Origin: Brachypodius melanocephalos
Lineage: Eukaryota > Chordata > Aves > Passeriformes > Pycnonotidae
Reading direction: 5' to 3'
Length of the DNA: 64,000 bases
NCBI GenBank assembly: GCA_013398615.1
Contig: VZSR01000520.1
Coordinates: 23,538,551 to 23,602,550 of the forward strand
In this document: one piece after another, positions 10,201 to 21,050 of the stretch
Layout: every line of letters begins with the position of its first letter
Numbering within the stretch: position 1 is the first letter of the stretch
Made by a program: the position numbers and the translations under genes
The notes under the pieces: generated by a model
Seen by the model: the letters and a program-made list of their open reading frames with translations, nothing else
What the model was told of the DNA's origin: nothing
Databases searched by the model: none

Positions 10201-12946
10201 TTATGTATGTTTTCTCAGGATTCATTTTAATGCAGCAATGCTTTGAAAGATGTGTTGTTTTATATATGGTGTGGGTTGTATGGGGAGAAAAAAACAATTT
10301 ATTAAAATCTAATTTAATTTTTTAATTATTGTAACTCATGCATCTGGATTATTTCACTCAGCATGAGCAGTATCTAGTAATTCTGATTAACAGTTTCATA
10401 TGGTAGCATCCAGGTGTGTGCATATTATTTCTTCTCTTGGGGATTTAAAACATTGTAAATACTGGAAGAAGTGATCTGGATTGTATTGTGCATGTCTTAA
10501 AAAATCCCTTGGTAGCTGCCATAATATTTTTCTGAGATAATTAAACCTTGAGTAAAGGGTTATTGGCATTCTAGGGATGTTTACAATACTGCAAAAGCAG
10601 GGATAGTGGGGAGAAAGAAAACTAGCTTATTTGGCCAATGCTTTCTGTGTAAGCTGCTGCTTCTAGGTGGTGTGAACTCTACTTTCCTAACATGTTGAAT
10701 TGCTTGGTGAAGAAAAACCCCCTGCCTTAGGCTATCTTAACTGAGGTTCTGTCGGTGGTTTAAAGATTTCTGAAAACCTTTTTCCTACAATCCTGTTGAA
10801 AGCACTATGCTTACAGGAACTCTTGTGCTTTCATTAACATGAATCATAGAAACTTGAAAATCTGTTAATTATTCTGTTTGAAGACAACAGTTTTATTGAA
10901 CCATATCCATGAACAAAAAGAGTGCATCTCACAAACAGGCACTTTTCTTACTTTTGAGGAGGTGTGTAAAATTTTTAGAGAAATGGTCAGGTTTATTATA
11001 TTAGCTTGGTAATTTAAAGTAGCAGCTGCATTTGTGAAGTCCTCTAGGTAATTAAAGTTTGTTCAATTGTGGATGTTCAAGTGTGGATGTATTTATTCTT
11101 TATTTCAGGAAATTTTGTACACTTAGAGAATATTGATAGAGTAGATACAGTGCTGCTGACTCCTAGGAACAAGTGGCCTGTAGTGGTGAATACCTAATTA
11201 TGTCCAGGAGGTCATGAAGTCATTCTAATTCATTTACGTAATACTAAATCTTTAGTCCCTTTGGGCTGAAAGTGAAACTCTGGTGAGTTGTGAGATCATT
11301 GCAGTCAATGAATAGTCACTCTCCTTGCATGAGGGGCAAACTCGTCAAAAAATTCAGGGGAAGTATGTCATCAGGTTTAAAACACTGTGTAGGTCTTTGA
11401 GCAATTACTTCATTTCATTTGGGAAGGAATTAGGTAGAACAGCCTGTAGATGATGTTTTGATGGGTTTGATTAGCTGCCAACGCAGATAAAGGGACTGAG
11501 TCATGAATCTTTCTAATATTTTAAAATAATGCTTTTTGTATAAGAACAAAGAAGCTTTGATAGTCTGTTTTCCGTGTCTTCAAAGTCTAACATGAAGGTG
11601 GTTCTTTTCAATGTTTTTGAAATTGCAGCTTTCAGTAATAGGTAAGAAGAAGAATTTGTTACAGTAACTCCTGAACTTTTGTCTAACAGCTTTCACATGA
11701 CAATATAAAGAAAAACTGTTAAAAGATATAAGTTAAATAATACATATAATTACATATGCTTTGCTCTGTTTTGCTAATAAAAAGTATATTGAATAACTGA
11801 ATCCGAATTTCGTTGATTTTTGCAGTAAAAACTTATTTTTCAAAGTACGTACTAGATCAAATATGGTAATGCATTTTTAAACTTATCTTTCTGTCTTTCC
11901 CATCAAAACTATGGTAACAAAATGGCTTAATATGAGATACCAGATTAGGAAAACAACATCTGAAAAATGAAACACAGTTTGAAACAGTGACAGTGGAAGT
12001 CTGACTTGGCATTGTAGGAAAAGCTCTTCTTGCTACTTTAACCTTTCAAACAAGCTCTTAAACATACTTGTTTGCAATTTTGCAAAATGTTGAATACAGT
12101 TAGCTTTCTATATTAGAGAAACTTGACATTCAGCGCTTTAAAGGGCTTGCTCTTTACTACTTAATTTGCAGAACTTGGTAATTGGTACTGTGTCTTGCCA
12201 TCTGTAGGAAAAATAGTTTAATTTCCACAAAATATGTATGTGTATCTATAAAAAAGAAATAGAAAGGAGTTTTGTAAGTCTAGACTACATTGTTGAAATA
12301 ACTTTTATTTAAAGTTTATTGCCAGATGTACCATATGCAGTTGAATAAATCCATTTTTAGCATACTTTTGTGTAAATGTATTGGATTAAAATGCTATTAA
12401 TTAGCTTCAGAGACCTGCATTTCAGTAACTTAAAGATGGCTGCAAAAATGTACTCTGGTCACTTAAATGGAAGATAAAAATGTTTGGTTTTTACATTCTT
12501 TGTAATCACTAGCGTGATTTAAATTGCATTCATTTGCATATACTTACAAATCTCTTGTTTTGTTTTGCTTTTTTGTTTGTTTTTGTGGGTTTTAAAAAAA
12601 AGTTTGATACCTTGTTTAAACAGTTAAGGTATAAAAAGTACATGGAGTAGAGAATGTTGCTTATAATGCTTGTTAATATAAAGTCTTTGATCTACACTGT
12701 AGGTAAGAAACTGTACAAGTGAGAATTCTCTGTATGGAGAATCTACCTCTTGTGAGGGCAACTGACCCAGCTTGTCGACATTGTTATATTTCATCTTCAA
12801 TTGCTATTTAGAGAAAGGAAACAGTGATAACTGATGTCTCAAATCAAGATCTTATTTTTATTTCTTTAAACAGTATTGAATTTTGTTCAGTTAATAATAT
12901 AGAAACGAAGACATTTTGACAGTTACTTCTTTTGTTCCTTACACAG

Positions 12947-13037
12947 ACGAAAGAAGTTGGTTTACTTGATGCAGACATATATGGACCTTCAATTCCAAAG
13001 ATGATGAACTTAAAAGGAAACCCAGAATTAACACCAA
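12947..13037 (+). CDS. NUBPL: NUBPL exon 4 (91 nt), phase 0 start, phase 1 end
   Basis: The exon lies between acceptor TTACACAG and donor GTAAGTG. It encodes TKEVGLLDADIYGPSIP followed by KMMNLKGNPELTP, with the first base of the next codon (Lys with exon 5). The D-x-D-x-Y-G-P-S motif is the conserved switch region of Mrp/NBP35 ATPases, which contacts nucleotide phosphate and Mg2+ across the dimer. KMMNLKGNPEL is a strong NUBPL-specific match. Skipping this 91-nt exon would shift the frame. Confidence 0.97.
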
Positions 13038-14151
13038 GTAAGTGGAAGGGATTTTTTCTTGTTGTCTTTTCTGTACAGGGATGAGCATGGTCCACTCATG
13101 GGTGCTTCCTTGGTGTGGCTCAGAAGGGGCTGCAAATAGAAGATAAATACTGAATGTATGTATGTTATTTATTCTGATATTGAGGTTACTTTCAAAGCTG
13201 CCTTGTACAACTAGGAGCATATTGAGAGTCCTATTTTTTGTTAATCTTGGTCCATGCGGTCTCGTGGATTTTTACTAGAGACTCTGGAAATGAATGTTAT
13301 TTATCAGTAGTTTTAAAATTCTTATATAGTATCTTCCAGTAGATGACTTTCAGTTAAAGAACAAAACCCATTAATCTACGGAAAGAGACACTAGGAAAAA
13401 AAAAACCAGTGAGAGGGATCATTACAGTAGCTTGTATGAAATTTCATTAAAATAATTGTTTGATCTCTCTTCAGCCAAATGTGCCATGCCACTTGACTCA
13501 TTTGTGTTTGAAGTTGTGTGTTTAGGAATGCACTGGTGGTCACTTCTCTACCAGAAGATGAAAACAGTAGACAAAGCTCCTAGTTTTCCTTCTGCTAGGA
13601 AGAATTCTGGTGAAATATAAGTTTAGGTTGAGCAGTCTTCAGAGAAATAAGGTGACCCCAAGTAGAAGGATCTCATCAAGTCTATTTACCTTTCAGAAAT
13701 TTAACTTTCACCCAGGTCAACCAAGGATGAAAGTGAAGAATGGCTTTATCTTGATACCCAGTTCATACAATGTTTGATTGTAAGGCAGCTTGGTTTTTTT
13801 AGGGTGGTAAAGACACTAGGGTGATATGGATTTTTAATACTTTGTTTTGATTATCCTGTGAGAGAGTGCATGTGAGTAAAAAAAAAAATGGAAAACATGT
13901 AACCACATACAAAGCTAGTTGCACGTTGTAGCAGCTGGTCGATGCATTAAAATGTACTAGGATCCTTCTGAAGAAAGTACAGACTGGCCATAATTGTTGT
14001 CAGGGAGGGATCAAGGACATCTGCAAGTTCAAACAAGACATGAAAGGGCTTCAGTGAAGTAATCAACTGCAAAGTCTGTGGGCAGCAATTGCTAGGTAAA
14101 AGGAAAGTTAAATACTCCTGCTTCTTTTCATGCCATGATCTCTGGTTTTTT

Positions 14152-14565
14152 ATCATAGAAGGGTTTGGGTTGAAAGGAGCCTTTGAAGGTCTTCTAGTCC
14201 AACCCTCCTGCAATGGGCAGGGACATCTTCAACAGGATCAGGTTGCTCAAAGCTCCTGATCTTCAGTGTTTCATATCTACCACCACTCTTGGCAACATAT
14301 TTCAGCATTTCACCAGCTTCATTGTAAAATATTTCTTCCTTATATCTAGTCCGAACCTGCCGTCTTCTAATTTAAAACAATTACATCCTGTCTTATTGCA
14401 ACAGGCCCTCCTAAAAAGTTTGTCCACATCTTTCTTGCAAGTCCCCTCTAAGTACTAAATTCTTCAATAAAGTCTCCCTGGAGCCTTCCTTTCTCTAGGC
14501 TGAACAGTTTTGGTGCTCTCAGTGTTTCCTCATAGGAGAGGTGTTCCATCCCTCCATATGTACTC
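14152..14565 (-). repeat. CR1 LINE fragment, antisense to NUBPL
   Basis: The + strand shows the classical reverse-complement CR1 3' sequence: TCATAGAAGGGTTTGGGTTG, AGTCCAACCCTCCTGCAATG, CAGGATCAGGTTGCTCAAAG, TTTCTTCCTTATATCTAGTC, CAACAGGCCCTCCTAAAAAG and CCTCATAGGAGAGGTGTTCC. About 410 bp is present, 5'-truncated and only moderately diverged. Open frames of 81-88 codons in this stretch are by-products of the element. Confidence 0.95.
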
Positions 14566-17500
14566 TAGTGTTGTTGTAGAATGTTCATTTGTAACTCAGC
14601 TTAATTTGTGCATGTGTATGAGTATTATGGTTGTTCTGTGTTTTCACTTGATATAAGCATGCAGAATGAAACAATGCCAGTATCTTTAAAGGGTTTTGTT
14701 TTTTTTTTTTAGCCTCTGAAAACTTAATGTGGCAAACTTAGGATTTCTTATATAATTAAAATTCTATCTCCTTATGATTATGCCCTGTACTCTGAATAAA
14801 GAAAAAGTAATATATTTCCGTGTACTGATGCGCTACGTGTGCTTATAGAGACAGCTGTCAAATTGAGTACTTCCTGCATTTAAGTACCTGGCTTCCAAAT
14901 ACAGGTTTTATTTAGATAAATTCCTAAGAGAGAAAAGGAGTAGTTTTATTTGTTGGATTTTTGTTATATCTTTTGAAGTCAAAAGGCTGCTGAGTCGTAA
15001 ATAAATAAATAACTGAGCCTTTTCATGTATCATCAGTAGAATTTGAATTCCTGATACAAATGGAAGTATTCTTGCATTTGCTTGTACTTTGAACTCCATT
15101 GAGGATGTATGTCACACAGGCTGTGTTTTCCTGTAACAGATTTTTTTTGCTATGAATTGTATTTGAAGTGCATTGTGCAATAGGAACACAAAAGGCACTA
15201 TGTTGTGGTATTCATATCTCTCCTTCTTTTCATTTTTATCTGACGTTGACTTTTGTTTCTCCTTTTTTTTCCTTGCTGTCTGAAAAATGGATTAGATAAT
15301 TTAGAACTCATTGGTGGTTTTGCTATGTACTTTATCAATCCATACCTAATTTAAATCCATGTCTTGAGCCACAAATTAAAAACAAAATTGCCCACTCTGT
15401 TTCTTATGGTTGTAGAACTCAACTTGTTAAGAATACAAGAACTTAAGACTGTATTCACTCAGATATTGAGCAGCTCAGTTTTGTTTCAGTGACTAGCTAT
15501 TTCTGATAAACAGCTGAATAGAATCCACTGTAAGCTTTGTCTTAACATGTTTCAAGCATTGTTAAAAGTGCAGAATTCAATGTAATAGAAAAAAATTGGA
15601 AGATTTCCCTGAACTGAAACTTCTGCTGTTGTCTGGTAAGCAGTAACATTTTGATCACTGAAATATATTCTTTCTAGTTCTGTGTGGAATGCACAAGTAA
15701 ATATCAGGCTTTAAAGAATGTATTTCTTTTTTTTAAACAGACAGAAAAATGAATTTGTATATTTCAAAAGCTTGACAGATGACACAAGTCTGCTGAGAAA
15801 GACCTAGAATTTGTACTTCAGGGATTCTGTTCACTACTCTGTGTATTTTTAACTATTGAGTTGATGAAACTGAAGAGTAACAGTAAGAGGAATACTCTCA
15901 AGGATGGTTTAATTGCAAAATAGGAAAGACACAGGAAACTTTAATTAAAGTTTAATCAAAGATTCCTTTAATGAGTGACAGATGGGATAAGCTTGCAAAG
16001 AAGTGATCAATCATAGGTGTGTATATATATATATGGTATCTATATATAGGTATGTATAAATATATTGATATAAAAACATGTATGACATGTATTTTGGTAT
16101 AATGAGGTTTAGTATTATCTTTTGGTTTCTTAGCATATTTTCAAGAGTAAAACAAGCTCTGAACAAATACTGCATAGCAACTGAGAGAGCCCAGGCAGCT
16201 CTGTGTTACAGAAGTGCATAAACTATGTCTACTTAATAATAAGTCAATTAAAGACTTTTTCATAACATAGCAGTCAAAAAAAAAAAAAAAGTTTGAAGTC
16301 TAATGCTTTCTTCAGTGTGAGGCATGGATTTAAAAATGAACCTGTAAAGTAATCCTGGAAGGTTCTAAGCAGTTTTGCAATCTTTGATTTCTGTTTCTTT
16401 TCTCACATGAAAAGGGATTAGGGCTTGCCCAATACCGTACAAAATAGGTCCATGCAGGAGTTATTACTTCTGAATAGAAATTATTATGGTTATGCTATAA
16501 TTTAAGCATTTAGAATGAATTAGGAGTTCTTAGTGAGGAGTCTGTATAAATGGAAGATACTACATTAATTTAATTTTGCAAACTGTAGAACATTGAAAAG
16601 TCTGCTAACATTTAATGGGCTGTCATTCAAATACTTTAACTAAGTGGTCAGGGAAATATTGGTTAATAAGTTCATCACTGAATTTAATTATCTAATGGAG
16701 GATTATCTAACTATGGAATTAATATTAACATCAGCTACAATGTATATGCAGGGCAATGCTAATAGCATAAGTTACAAAAGCATTACTTCTATTCTTTCCC
16801 CAAGTAATTTACTTAAAATTCAGTTTTCTGGATTAATGAATTGCAGGATTTAATTTTTTCCTTTTAAATCTGCCATTTAAACTAGATGGCAGAGAGTAAA
16901 AAACTATTATATTTCCAAAAACATTTGCCATTTTGCCAGATAGATAAAGTTTCTTCATTTAGTTTGATTATGAAGGTTTTGGTGGGTAAATCTTCATGAC
17001 AGGTAACTCTACTCTTAGTATTTCAAAAGTTTGTTGCTATTTTATGATAACTTCAGTGTCTTTCATTTCTTAAGTACTGTATTCAAAAGATCAATAGTAG
17101 ACATCTGTTTTCACAATTTAAAGTAAAAATCTAATTTCTTAGAGAAAGCTAAAAGTGTTTGAGGCTGCTCCATTGAATCAAATAAAATTGCAAGAACTAT
17201 AGAAATGGACACCTGAATTTTTTCATTATTTTGAAAGTAGCCTGAACTGAAACCCTGTGTTTTGGTGATGTCTTACCCCAGTTTATGTGGGTGGCAGAAG
17301 TACAGTAGTCCTATGGTCTTACATGTGACAAAATAATGATTGAGAATGTGGTAATTAATTGTGGTTTATATTTTGGAGGCTTTTTCAAATATGATCAAGT
17401 AGTTGAAAATGAAAAGACTACTTAAGTGTTTAATATTTTTTTCTGGACCTTGACTGTTGCCCTCAAACCTGTAACAATAAACCTCAAGGTAGATTAGTTC

Positions 17501-18435
17501 AGCTATTGTTGAGTTCACTTGTGGAAAAAATCAAAGACCTTGGAGGGGAAAGGAGATGGAGGATACACAATTCTACAAGGAATTATTTATAGCCATACAG
17601 TTGTTAGCTGCTGTTTAAGAAGAAAATACCTCTAGGGGATTAATTTATTAAAACTTTATTCTTCATTATATGTAAATTCATACAGTTACAAAAAGTATAA
17701 GATGAGAAATGTAATGTAGCAATTAAAGCCTCTTACTGAGAGTAGTCATTTTTGGATAAATGGCAAATCAAATTTTACCAAATGCCATTCCAGTATAAAT
17801 TACTGAAGCACTGTAACCTGAAATAATACATTTGAAGTACTTGAAGGCAGATTTGTATTACTCTTTATGTTGTTGATTCTGCAGTGCAGTAATTCCAAAT
17901 GATTTTATTTGAATTGTGGCTAGCAGATATTTAATATATTGTAAAGTTTACTCTTAGAGATGCAGATTTTTTTGGTTCAATTTGAATAAAAATTGGAATT
18001 AAATTGGAAAATGGCTTTGTTACAGGAACACGATAGATACTCTTTTCATTATGCATAAACAAAAGAAATTAATCATGCTTTTTTAGACTGAACACCTTTA
18101 CCTTTTTGCTTATTTCAGAGGAATAAATGTTTCCATTTCTCTGCTAGAAAGAAAATTGAAGGACTGTAACTACTTCTGAATTTTCTCAATATTTTTACCT
18201 TGCAGTTTCACTTTCCTGCTTTTTTTTTCTCTGTGGACTTCTTGCTCCATTCTCTCTTTCCTTTTCCTTCTCTGTAGTACAATGGAGTGACTTTTCCTAA
18301 TAGAGAAGTGAAGAGGAATAGATCAAAACCAGGAAAAAAGTGGTTTAATCCTTTCCCTATAAAGTCAAGAGGCCAAGAGTGACAATGAGAGTTTAAAAGC
18401 TAGCATCTCTTTCCTTTGTTTAGTTGATGGTCCTA

Positions 18436-18735
18436 ATCATTTACATGCTGAGTGTGATGCCATATGGTGTGGGATATCCCTTTTGTAACTTGGGATCAGC
18501 TGTTCTGATTATGTCCCCTCCTGGTTCCTTGTGCACCTCCAACTTGCTTTGCTGCTGAGGTGGGGTGACAAGCAGAAAGGAATGGACCATGTAAGCACTG
18601 CTGTATTGCACTGCTTAGCAATAACAAAACATCCCACTGTTGTTAACACTGTTTTAGTCAGAAATCCAAAACACAGCCCCATACCAGCTACTATGAAAAA
18701 GAATAACTCTATCTTGGCCAAAATTAGCACAATTA
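18436..18735 (+). repeat. Avian LTR-like fragment, copy A
   Basis: Words such as ATATGGTGTGGGATATCCC, TGTCCCCTCCTGGTTCCTTG, GTAAGCACTGCT, TTAGCAATAAC, CCAAAACACAGCCCCATACC and AGCTACTATGAA resemble an endogenous-retrovirus LTR that is abundant in bird genomes. Copy B near 20.8 kb has the same order of words. It is a truncated, decayed noncoding relic; I see no gag, pol or env frame beside it. The family name cannot be fixed without a repeat library. Confidence 0.6.
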
Positions 18736-18799
18736 CACATAATCCTTTGAGCAGTTTTTTTTTTTCTCCCATGTCTTTTCGCCTAAATTTCCTTTTTTT

Positions 18800-18825
18800 G
18801 GGGGGGGTGGGGTGGGGTGGGGGGG
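18800..18825 (+). other. Strong G-quadruplex motif
   Basis: Four G-runs (8, 4, 4 and 7 G) are separated by single T residues. This is an ideal short-loop quadruplex on the non-template strand of NUBPL, so it would also be present in the pre-mRNA. A T-run precedes it. It directly follows the LTR-like copy A and may be simple-sequence drift. Confidence 0.85.
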
Positions 18826-20689
18826 TGTTTGTCTTGATTACGATATTGAACCTAAAAAGGCTGCATTGACACAAAAGCATTGAGTTGTGTAGTTTTGCTT
18901 TGAAAGCAGTGAAAGTCCCTAGTTAACTGGAATGCTTTTTTGAAGTTGTGTCTTAAATTAAGGCTGATGTGTAGTGAGTCTCTGCCCTTGGGGTTCCTGC
19001 CGCTCCATGTTCTGCTGTCTGGCACCCTGTTATGTGACTGACCAGGGCAGTCCCGCTGTCACAGCAGCGAGTCATTACTTCAAATGACGTGAGCTTTCCC
19101 GGAGGTTTCTGTGTGTCAGGACAGATGCCTTCATTCCTTGTGGGTATAATGAACTAAAAGAACCTGCTTAAATTAGTCTAATAAAAAAATTTGATCCACT
19201 ATAAATAAAATTGTTGGCTCCTTGGGGATCTGAGGGAATTTCAAAATGTGGGTTATTTTAGCAATTGTAAGGAAGACATTTCTGATGGAAGGTAATGGCA
19301 TAATACTTGAAACTAGTCCTGTTTTTTAAACGTATTTTAAACCTAACGAGTTACTGCTGCTTTAAAATGTAACAAAGATGTTTCTAAATCACTGTGCTCT
19401 TTACTTGTGCCAGACTTGCTTTTGAAGTAGAGTCTTCCAGCAAGCAATTAGTTCTTTTGCTTTTAGGTAGGACTGATGAAGTCATATCTGCAAAACTGTT
19501 CTGTTAATGACAAAGCTTTTACGGAGCTTTGTTTCCTCTGCAGTCTGTTGGGAGGAAAAAAAGCTGTAAAACCTTCTCAGGTAATGGGACTGGTAGACCC
19601 TCTAAATACAAGAATCAAATCTCTTGGGAAAAGTTGAATTTCATTATGCATATATTTCTTGAAATAGAATGGTGAGCATGGAATTATGCTCTTGAAGTCT
19701 CATTACTAGTTTGCTTTGGTTAAGTGTTTGGGATGTCTTCTTGGTTAGATAACATTATTAGTGCAGGATGTAATGGGCAGTCACAGCCTTCCTTGTGTGC
19801 AGCTTTTCAAGCTTAAAATACAAATTGTAGTATTTCTGGGACAGTCTTACAAATAAACTTAGAACACAGTGTGAAATCAAGCCTGAAGTCTCAATTAGTG
19901 TGTCACTTGCCATAGAATATTCTGGACTTCTGGCATAAACAGTTAATGATTATAGTTAAAGCAAAAATTTAAAATTTATGGCTTTGACTAACCTTTTGGT
20001 GACAGCATCCTGTACCCTCTTTCATAGATTGGTGTCACTGTTTTATTTCAAGGTACCTTGGGGCCCTGTTGCTATTCGTTCCCCTCCCCTCTGTGACCTT
20101 TCTTTCCTCTTTACCATTCTGTGTGTGGATTCACTTGGTTTTGCTTAGAAAACCAGTACTACCTTAAACATGCCTGGGTTATGGTGTCAGGCTTCTGGCT
20201 GCCTCTTGAGAAGGTATAGCTTTCCCTATGCCCTCTGTCTAATCTGCTAGCCCTGTACAAATCTCAGCTCCCTAAGGCATCCAGAGTGGCAGGTGACATC
20301 TCTGCGTACACAAGTAAAGCCCAACCATTTTTTTTTTTACTCTTCCCATCCTTCTGTCTGGCTTTTCTTCTGTCCGTTCATCTTTGAAGTGACAAAAAAC
20401 CCCCAATTTTCTCCTTAGTTCAGATACTTGAAAACTCAGAGCAACTCTTCTGCATTTGTGCTTGCTGAGCCAGTGAGTTCAAAATACATTTGCTAGGGTG
20501 TTGCATGATCCACTACATTAATATTTAACAAGTATAAGCTACCTTTGCTTTTCTTAAACAGTGTAATGCCTTCTAAGGAGGTGTAGCGTAGCATCACAAT
20601 CTTCTGGAATAATGATCTTTACTGATGGGGTAAGACTGAATGTAAGCTTTTGCTTGTGCTAACGTATCGTTCAACAGACCACTTCCAAA

Positions 20690-21050
20690 AACTAAGCCAA
20701 AAGTTGGAATGGCTCCTTGTGGCTTAACCCTGGGCTCCATCACATGTAGCTGTGATTTGGGAAGATAAACACCATAATTCTGGATGTGCTCCCGTTTCTT
20801 TTTTGTCTCCCCAGGTTTATATGCTGAGCATGAGGCCGTATGGTATGGGATATCCTTTTGGTCAGTTGTGGTCATGTGTTCAGACTCTGTCCCCTCTCAG
20901 TTTCTTGTGTGTACCCCCAGGTTGTTTACTGGTGGGGTGGTGTAAGAAGCAGAACACTTTTTGACACTGTTTTCATCACAAATCTAAAGCATATCACCGT
21001 GCAGGCTACTGCGAAGACAGGTAACTGTATTCCAGCCAAAACCATATTTA
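20690..21050 (+). repeat. Avian LTR-like fragment, copy B
   Basis: GATAAACACCATAATTCTGG, TTTTGTCTCCCCAGGTTTAT, ATGCTGAGCATGAGGCCGTA, TGGGATATCC, GTCCCCTCTCAGTTTCTTGTG, GGTGGGGTGGTGTAAGAAGC and CACAAATCTAAAGCA follow the same order as copy A (18436-18735). The copy extends further upstream than A and lacks the middle GTAAGCACTGCT part. Same strand as A. The upstream boundary is uncertain and may reach about 20600. It is a degraded noncoding relic. Confidence 0.55.

Larger units (their letters stand above)
2264..12946 (+). other. NUBPL: NUBPL intron 3 (10,683 bp)
   Basis: Noncoding between donor GTAAGTG and acceptor ACACAG. Contents I can support: G/T-rich low-complexity tracts (4793-4865, 5104-5206), a MIR-like SINE (about 4920-5035), a CpG island (about 5900-6300), and a (TA)n run (7229-7249) followed by a T-run. 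The rest is AT-rich unique-looking sequence with many short chance reading frames and no recognisable gene. Confidence 0.85.

Noticed and set aside
18509..18880. Overlapping frames of 123 codons (-) and 112 codons (+)
   Set aside because: Both run through the LTR-like relic and the G-run; the composition (Phe/Gly-Val runs or Pro/Thr/His runs) reflects simple sequence.
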